Assembly: GCA_016876015.1 (NCBI GenBank)
Contig: VGOD01000001.1
Coordinates: 62,001 to 126,000 of the forward strand
Direction of reading: 5' to 3'
DNA from: Chloroflexota bacterium
GTDB taxonomy: Bacteria; Chloroflexota; Anaerolineae; CG2-30-64-16
Length of the DNA stretch: 64,000 nucleotides
In this document: positions 57,715-64,000 of the stretch, one piece after another
How the letters are laid out: every line of letters starts with the position of its first letter
How positions within the stretch are numbered: position 1 is the first letter of the stretch
The notes under the pieces: model-generated
Databases searched by the model: none
The model's input: only the letters and a program-made list of their open reading frames with translations
What the model was told of the DNA's origin: nothing
Position numbers and translations under genes: made by a program

Positions 57715-58722
57715 CTATTTCTTCTGATACGTGATGCGTGGGTCAATGAGGGGGTAGATCAGGTCAATGATTAGCACCGTCGTCGAAGTCGCCATGATGA
57801 GCAGGAAGGCCACTCCTTGAATCACGGTGTAATCCAGGTTGACGATCCCCTGATAGAAGACGTAGCCGATGCCCGGATAGGCGAAGATATATTCCACCAG
57901 GATGGACCCGCCGACGATGCCGCCCAAACTAAGGGCCAGCGCGGTGAACTGGGGCAGGACGGCGTTACGCACGGCGTACCACATGAAAATCCGGCGCATG
58001 GGAAGACCTTTGGCCTGCGCCAGGATCAGGAAGTCCTCGCTGTCAATCGAGATCATCATCCCCCGCATTCCCAGCGCCCAGCCGCCCATCGAGGTGAGCA
58101 CGATGGCGAGCGCGGGCAGCGTGCCGTGGTAGATCACGTCAATGATGAATTGCCAGTTCAGGCCGGGGACGCTGTCGCTGTAGCCTTTGGAGAAGGGGAA
58201 CCACCTCAGCCCGAAGGCGAAAACATAGATCAGGATGATTCCCAGCATGAAGAACGGAATAGAGGTGAAAGAGAGGCTCAGCGGCAGAATTCGTTTGAGC
58301 CAGGCCGGCGTCTTGCGCCAGCCCAGTAGAGCGCCGGTGGTATTGCCAAAGAGAAAAGAGAGGATGACCGCAATACTGAGCAGGCCGATGGTCCAGGGCA
58401 AGCCGCGGCGCAGGGTAGCGATCACCGGCTGTGGGAATTGCGAGAGCGAATAGCCCATGTCGAAGCGGAGCATGTTCCACAGATAGCGAGCATACTGGAT
58501 GTACATGGGAGCATCCAGGCCGAACTTCTTGCGCCAGGCTTCGATCAACTCGGCCGAGTTCTCGATGTAGCCGGATTGGTTGATCATGCGGCTGACCATC
58601 GCCGCGACCGGATCGCCGGGCGCCAGGCGCGGAATGATGAAGATGATCGTCGTACCGAGCCACACGGTCAGAAAGAACATCAAGACACGCCGGACGACGT
58701 AGCCTGCTGTGAGACCACGCAT
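57715..58722 (-). CDS. Oligopeptide ABC permease (DppB-like)
   Basis: MRGLTAGYVVRRVLMFFLTVWLGTTIIFIIPRLAPGDP. Confidence 0.93.
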   Translation of the reverse strand: MRGLTAGYVVRRVLMFFLTVWLGTTIIFIIPRLAPGDPVAAMVSRMINQSGYIENSAELIEAWRKKFGLDAPMYIQYARYLWNMLRFDMGYSLSQFPQPVIATLRRGLPWTIGLLSIAVILSFLFGNTTGALLGWRKTPAWLKRILPLSLSFTSIPFFMLGIILIYVFAFGLRWFPFSKGYSDSVPGLNWQFIIDVIYHGTLPALAIVLTSMGGWALGMRGMMISIDSEDFLILAQAKGLPMRRIFMWYAVRNAVLPQFTALALSLGGIVGGSILVEYIFAYPGIGYVFYQGIVNLDYTVIQGVAFLLIMATSTTVLIIDLIYPLIDPRITYQKK

Positions 58723-58887
58723 AGATACACCTCTTACCTTCAGCGAACCGCTATCAGATGACAGGAACTACGCAGTAGATGCTCCCAGCCGGTCTGTGAC
58801 CGGCGGCGTTAGCTGGACCAGGTTGTTTTCTTGCAGCCCGACGGCGGTCACAGACCGCCTGAGAGCGTGGCGTGCGCAACTCGCTCG

Positions 58888-58933
58888 GGCCGGTCTCTGA
58901 CCGTGCCCGCCGTGGCACGGTCAGAGACCGGCC
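58888..58933. repeat. Perfect 20-bp inverted repeat hairpin
   Basis: GGCCGGTCTCTGACCGTGCC-cgccgt-GGCACGGTCAGAGACCGGCC. Confidence 0.9.
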
Positions 58934-58961
58934 ACAGCTCTGGAAGGCTATTTCCAGGGCA

Positions 58962-59043
58962 GTCATTGCGAGGGGCGGGATTTGCCCTGCAGCAATCTCA
59001 AGATCGGGATTGCTGCATCGCGAACGACGCTCCTCGCAATGAC
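58962..59043. repeat. GTCATTGCGAGG...CCTCGCAATGAC dispersed element, copy 3
   Basis: 12-bp perfect inverted ends; internal GCAGCAATC / GATTGCTGC. Confidence 0.8.
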
Positions 59044-59060
59044 GCAGCGAGTGGGCCGGT

Positions 59061-60914
59061 TTACTTCGCCGGCTTGATGTTATGGATGATGTTGTGCGTC
59101 GTCTGCCACCAGGTCCAGCTTGCCATGTAGTTGTTCGTGGCGGAGGGCCAGTTGGTCCAGTAGGTGGTGTCGAACGGGATCAGCTTCTTGGCCTGGGTCA
59201 CCGGGATCGTCGGCAGCTCCTTGTAGTAGATCGAGAGCGCCTTCTTGGTCAGCTCGTCAATCTTGGGATCGCCCAGCGGCAGGGTGCCGATCTGGTCAAC
59301 CAGAGCCGAGAACTCCTTGTTGTCCCAGCGCCAGCCGTTGGCGCTGGCGCGCTCGCCGACCGGCTTCAGCCAGGAGGCGTTCAGGGTGTTGAGGGTGGCC
59401 CACGGTTCGTTGATCGAGCCGCAGTTCTGCCAGCCCATGCGCACCTCGAACTTGCCGAAGGCCAGGTTGTCGCCCCAGGTGGCGCCGGCGATCTTGCGAT
59501 GCGTGGCGTTGATGCCCGCGGCCTGGAACATCTCGACGAGCTGGTCGGTGATGCGCTGCTTCTCGATGAACGCCTCGTGCGTCTCGATCGTCATCGCGAG
59601 CTGCTTGCCGTCCTTCTCGTAGTAGTTGCCCTTCTTGGCCCAGCCCTTGGCTTTGAAGACCGCCTCAGCAGCGGCCTGATCCACCTTCCACAGCTTGTCG
59701 TAGTTCGGGTCGCCCTTCATCAGATCGGTCAGGCGGTTCAGCGGCGGGTAGGCCGGGAACGGCGAAACCGATGCGACCGTGGTGCCTTCGTACGCGATCT
59801 TGACGATCTTCTCGCGGTCAATCAGCATGTTGATCGCCCAGCGCATCTCGGGATCGTTCCAGGGCGGAAGCGTGGTGTTGAACTCGAAGGTGCGGGAGCA
59901 GGGGTCGAGGGTAGCGTAGGGCAGCTTGTCGTACCATGCAATCACGTTCGGATTCTTGGCCTTGATCGCCTGGAACGCGCCCAGGGTGATGTCCATCAGG
60001 CTGTCCAGCTTCTTGTCAGCCATGAGAGCGGCGCGTGTCTCTTCGGGGCCGGCCCAGGTCCAGACCAGCTTCTTGGGGATGGGCAGCGGCTTGAAGCCGG
60101 CCTTGGCGCCCCACCAGTTGTCGTCGCGGATGTAGGTGAACTCGGTCTCGCTGATCGAAGCCAGCTTGTATGGCCCGGTGGCCACAGGCCAACCCTTGTC
60201 CTTGTCATAGAACTTGAAGGTCATCGGGTCCTGACCTTCCCAGATGTGCTTGGGGACGATGGTGAATTCACCCCAGATCTTGACCGAGAAGTGATCTAGC
60301 TGGAAACGCGGGTTGGGGTTGGTCAGGATGAACAGAACGGTGTGGTCATCTACCTTTTTCACCTCTTTCACCCACGTTCGGACGCCCGCGGTACTAGAAC
60401 CGGTCAACTCAACATTCTTCATCGCTAACCCGACGCTGAACACAACATCGTCAGCAGTATAGGGTTTGCCGTCGCTCCAGGTTACACCTTTGCGCAGTTT
60501 GAGCGTCCATTCATTGAGCTTGTCATTGGCCGTGAAGCTCTCCCCGAGCCACGGCTCGATCTTGCCGGTCTGGTAGTTGAGCATGAAGAGCGGTTCGAGC
60601 ATGGCCTGATGGTAGCCGTGATCGCGGCGCGCGCCCGGAGTGTACGGATTCCAGAGATCGGGGGTCACGACGCGGCCGCCGTCAATGTCGAAAATGACGG
60701 TGTCCTTGCGCTCGGCCTTGGTGTAGTCTTCCTTAGCGGGGGGCGCGGCTGGCGCCTTGGTCGGTTCGGCTTTCGCCGGTTCGGGGGCTTTCGTCGGCTC
60801 AGCCTTGGCAGGCGCGGCCGGCGCGGGCGCGGGCGCAGGCGCCGGCGCGCAGGCCGCCGCGAGCAGCCCCAAGATCACAAGAATGCTGCACAACTGCAGG
60901 ATACGGGACTTCAT
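59061..60914 (-). CDS. ABC transporter substrate-binding protein, oligopeptide family (SBP_bac_5)
   Basis: Lipoprotein signal [42 protein letters not shown]; start MKSRILQL at 60914. Confidence 0.93.
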   Translation of the reverse strand: MKSRILQLCSILVILGLLAAACAPAPAPAPAPAAPAKAEPTKAPEPAKAEPTKAPAAPPAKEDYTKAERKDTVIFDIDGGRVVTPDLWNPYTPGARRDHGYHQAMLEPLFMLNYQTGKIEPWLGESFTANDKLNEWTLKLRKGVTWSDGKPYTADDVVFSVGLAMKNVELTGSSTAGVRTWVKEVKKVDDHTVLFILTNPNPRFQLDHFSVKIWGEFTIVPKHIWEGQDPMTFKFYDKDKGWPVATGPYKLASISETEFTYIRDDNWWGAKAGFKPLPIPKKLVWTWAGPEETRAALMADKKLDSLMDITLGAFQAIKAKNPNVIAWYDKLPYATLDPCSRTFEFNTTLPPWNDPEMRWAINMLIDREKIVKIAYEGTTVASVSPFPAYPPLNRLTDLMKGDPNYDKLWKVDQAAAEAVFKAKGWAKKGNYYEKDGKQLAMTIETHEAFIEKQRITDQLVEMFQAAGINATHRKIAGATWGDNLAFGKFEVRMGWQNCGSINEPWATLNTLNASWLKPVGERASANGWRWDNKEFSALVDQIGTLPLGDPKIDELTKKALSIYYKELPTIPVTQAKKLIPFDTTYWTNWPSATNNYMASWTWWQTTHNIIHNIKPAK

Positions 60915-61282
60915 CTTCGGTTCCTCCTCTTTGAAGTGGAAGTAGACGGATAATCCATTCCTGACCAAGTGGGTTAGCTTTTCTCTGGTTTCAGCCGATA
61001 GTCTGCCTCCTTTGACCTGCCGGTCGTCTGAACAGCGCCTCCACATGCTGTGGGCATGGTAGGGTGGAACTCACTACCCGACACATTGACGTAGTATAGG
61101 GCCTTGCGCCCGTCGGCGGCGCTGCTCTGCCCGCCGGGGCGCCCCACAAGGGGCTGCGTTATGCCTGTCGGGTGGTGAGGGGTGGAACACTGAACGGGCT
61201 TAAGTCTAGCACAAGGCGATAGGGTCTGTCAAATGGCTTTTGGACGGCGTAGGAGCTCTAGACGTGATCGGGCTCGGGGCTG

Positions 61283-62797
61283 CTATTGTCGCGGGACATA
61301 TACCCACACGTAGGCCAACGTCGCCTGCGCAGGCGTCCACCAGCGTGGTTCGTAGTTGGTCCAAATCGCATTGCGGACGGCCGGCGGCCAGCGCGCCACG
61401 ATCATCGGCGCGCCGAAGGGCGGCTCATAGAGCAGGATGGCCGAGAACTCCCGGCGCTGGATCGAGGCGAGCAGCTCGCTCGCATCCCACCGGCCAGCCC
61501 GATGCAGTTGCGCGAACTCGGCGGGCTGCAAGTAGAGCGGCCGGCCGGCCGCGGGGAGCAGGCCCATGTACTCATCGGCCAGCACCGGGCCGGCCGCATC
61601 GCGCACAATCTGCGACAGGTGAGCGATTTCAGACGCCAGGGACGCCTTTTGCATGGTGACCGGCGCATAGTCGTTGCGCGTCCACGTGACCAACCAATTG
61701 ACTTGCAGCGCCAACAGCAGCATGGCGATCACCCGGAGCCAGGAGCTTCGCCCCGGCCACGCGATGATCGCGCCCGCAGCCAGGCAAAACGCAGCCGCCA
61801 ACTGATACACCATGTTCGGGCCGGCGCCGGAACGATCCACAAAGAGCAAGACGAATGCGGCGCTCAACAGATAGGGCGTGACCAGCGGCCATGACCGGGT
61901 GTGATACCACCATCGCTCCACCACCATGAACCCGACGGCGCCCAACAACAGCAGCCATGCGTTCAGGAGCAGCCCGGTGAGATGCGCCATGAGGCCGACA
62001 TGCGAGAAGCTGGGCGCTCTGGCCGCGGCCAGGTTGAAGTAGAACCCGCCGGCCGTAACCCCGTTCAGCGCCAGGAAAAGCGCCAGGCCGCTGCCGCCAA
62101 GCCAGGCTGCCAGGGCCACAGCGCGGCGATAGCGCCGGCCCTGTAGCAGCCAGATCAGCGCGGTCACTGGCGCGACCACGCCATAGGAGAGCCGGGTGTA
62201 GAGGGCTCCGACGAACAGGATGCCGGCCAGCGCTGCCCCGCCGCGGCGGTCGGGCCAGCGGACGATCACGAACAACCCTGCCCAGCTCAGCGCCAGCGCC
62301 AATGAATCAGCCCGATCGAATGCGGACCACTGCAGGATGGGCGGGAAAGCCAGCAGGGTCAGCCCGCCGGCGGCCGCCGCCACGCGATCGGCAGTGACGG
62401 TGTGCAGCGTCAGGCCGAGGAAGAGCGCGGCCAGGAGCGTGCTCACAAGCGAGATGCCGCGGCCATACCAAAACGCTGGGCCGAAAACCAGCGCAAAGGG
62501 CGCCTGCACCGACTGGAACAGCGGTGGGTCATGGGTGATCGTGAAGGGTGGGCCGGCCAGGTGGGGGCGATAGATGTTCTCCAAGCGGGCCAGCCGCAAG
62601 ACCTGATCCAGGATGGCCCCTTCGCCATACTCCAGGGGAAAGGGGAACGTGAGCGCGGCCAGGCCGTGCCGTGCATACTCGAACACCGCGATGCCGAGCT
62701 GACTGAGCAGCACGAGCATCGCCAGTGTCGTGAGGACGCCGGATAGGCTAAGGTTGATGCGCCGACGGCGCGTGGTATTGCTCATGATGATCGCCAT
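61283..62797 (-). CDS. Polytopic membrane protein, glycosyltransferase (GT39/87)-like
   Basis: Multiple hydrophobic spans; FPLEYGEGAILDQVLRLARLENIYRP early acidic motif. Confidence 0.65.
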   Translation of the reverse strand: MAIIMSNTTRRRRINLSLSGVLTTLAMLVLLSQLGIAVFEYARHGLAALTFPFPLEYGEGAILDQVLRLARLENIYRPHLAGPPFTITHDPPLFQSVQAPFALVFGPAFWYGRGISLVSTLLAALFLGLTLHTVTADRVAAAAGGLTLLAFPPILQWSAFDRADSLALALSWAGLFVIVRWPDRRGGAALAGILFVGALYTRLSYGVVAPVTALIWLLQGRRYRRAVALAAWLGGSGLALFLALNGVTAGGFYFNLAAARAPSFSHVGLMAHLTGLLLNAWLLLLGAVGFMVVERWWYHTRSWPLVTPYLLSAAFVLLFVDRSGAGPNMVYQLAAAFCLAAGAIIAWPGRSSWLRVIAMLLLALQVNWLVTWTRNDYAPVTMQKASLASEIAHLSQIVRDAAGPVLADEYMGLLPAAGRPLYLQPAEFAQLHRAGRWDASELLASIQRREFSAILLYEPPFGAPMIVARWPPAVRNAIWTNYEPRWWTPAQATLAYVWVYVPRQ

Positions 62798-62904
62798 TCT
62801 AAAGCCTTTGACCGTAGCCGTCAAGCTTCTCAGGAGATCGCCTTCGTCGGCGTTTGCAATCGGCCCTCTGCTATAGTATGATCATCACGCTCAGTCGAGC
62901 GACC

Positions 62905-64000
62905 ATGTCTGAAACCGGTGCTGTCATGGATGTTCCCGTTCCTCCCCCCACCACGATCGTCATCTTCGGCGCGAGCGGCGACTTGACGCAGCGCAAGCTG
63001 ATTCCTGCGCTCCATACGCTCGATGTCGAGGGTCGTCTGCCGCCGAAATACGCCGTGATCGGCGTCGCGCGCAGCGCATTCGACGACGAGAGCTTCCGCG
63101 CCCACCTGCGCGCAGGAGTCCAGGAGCACGCCCGGCTGATCCATCCCGCGTCCGATCCGCGCATCGAGTCGGCCGACGCAGCCTGGCCGCGCTTCGCCAG
63201 CCGTCTGCACTACAGTCGGGGCGACTACGACGATCCCGCGACCTACCGCAGCCTGGCCCGGCAGATGCTGGAGCTGGATGAGGCGTGCGAAACGTGCGGC
63301 AACCACCTCTTCTACCTGGCGACCCCGCCGCAGCTCTACCCGGTGATCGTGGCGCAACTGGGCGCGGCCAGGCTCAATCGCCAAGACCCCCCTGCAACCG
63401 GGCAGGGCTTCACGCGCATCATCATCGAGAAGCCGTTCGGCGATGATCTGCCCAGCGCACGGGCGCTCAATGACCAGGTGCACCAGGTTTTCGACGAAAG
63501 CCAGGTCTATCGGATTGACCACTACCTGGGCAAAGAAACAGTCCAGAACATCATGGTCTTTCGGTTCGGTAATGCGATCTTCGAGCCGCTGTGGAATCGA
63601 AATTACGTGGACCATGTGCAGATCACCGTGGCCGAGTCAGTCGGGGTGGAGCAGCGGGCAGGCTACTATGATGCGGCAGGTGTGCTGCGCGACGTGTTCC
63701 AGAACCATCTGCTGCAACTGCTGACCCTGACCGCGATGGAGCCGCCGGCCGCCTTCAACGCGAAGGCTCTGCGCGATGAGAAAGTGAAGGTGCTGCAAGC
63801 GATCCGGCCGCTGCGGCCCGACGAGGCCGCGACGCAGACTGCGCGCGGCCAGTATCGCACTTATCGCGACGAGCCGGGCGTCAAACCCAACTCCACCACG
63901 GCGACCTACGCGGCGATGCGGCTGAACGTGGACAACTGGCGCTGGCAAGGGGTTCCGTTCTATCTGCGTTCCGGCAAGCTGTTGTCTGCGAAGGTCACAG
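62905..64000 (+). CDS. zwf: Glucose-6-phosphate 1-dehydrogenase, 3' truncated by window edge (missing from ORF track)
   Basis: TTIVIFGASGDLTQRKLIPAL coenzyme site; RIIIEKPFGDD; QVYRIDHYLGKETVQNIMVFRFGN active site. Confidence 0.95.
   Translation, partial: MSETGAVMDVPVPPPTTIVIFGASGDLTQRKLIPALHTLDVEGRLPPKYAVIGVARSAFDDESFRAHLRAGVQEHARLIHPASDPRIESADAAWPRFASRLHYSRGDYDDPATYRSLARQMLELDEACETCGNHLFYLATPPQLYPVIVAQLGAARLNRQDPPATGQGFTRIIIEKPFGDDLPSARALNDQVHQVFDESQVYRIDHYLGKETVQNIMVFRFGNAIFEPLWNRNYVDHVQITVAESVGVEQRAGYYDAAGVLRDVFQNHLLQLLTLTAMEPPAAFNAKALRDEKVKVLQAIRPLRPDEAATQTARGQYRTYRDEPGVKPNSTTATYAAMRLNVDNWRWQGVPFYLRSGKLLSAKVT

Noticed and set aside
62830-63615. 261-aa minus-strand ORF
   Set aside because: Antisense of zwf.

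Overview
GC-rich bacterial chromosome window. Gene content (CUT1 sugar ABC clusters, PF12831-type FAD oxidoreductases, URO-D-like proteins, a C-terminal YLPLVRR motif) and dispersed palindromic repeats look like Chloroflexota, but that assignment is inference. About 45 protein genes are supportable. (1) 1-35 kb is a carbohydrate-catabolism island with three sugar ABC importers that have no ATPase gene here, two LacI regulators, five FAD-dependent oxidoreductases, two URO-D-like proteins, two sulfatases (one broken), a UxaE-like epimerase, a transaldolase-like protein, SDRs and a sugar isomerase. (2) 35.7-40.2 kb is one giant secreted protein with WRV-type Fn3-like repeats and DUF11 repeats. 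(3) 40.3-46.5 kb is an operon: thrC, Nudix, DUF2891 and three GNATs. (4) 46.5-51.6 kb is a small accessory pocket: AbiEii-like NTase, a TumE/DUF6516 TA-like pair, an orphan clpB 3' fragment, a decayed second TumE-like locus, then intact clpB. (5) 51.9-54.5 kb holds chimeric or frameshifted remnants plus an EEP-family gene. (6) 54.5-60.9 kb is a complete oligopeptide ABC operon. (7) A membrane protein and a 3'-truncated zwf close the window. Best candidates for something undescribed: the twice-occurring LacI/ABC/URO-D/FAD_oxidored gene set, the TumE/clpB-3'-end tandem structure, arrays of perfect hairpins with changing stems, a MITE-like element with perfect 13-bp TIRs and 8-bp TSD, and a 7-bp repeat tract inside thrC. 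No tRNA, rRNA or CRISPR array was recognised.
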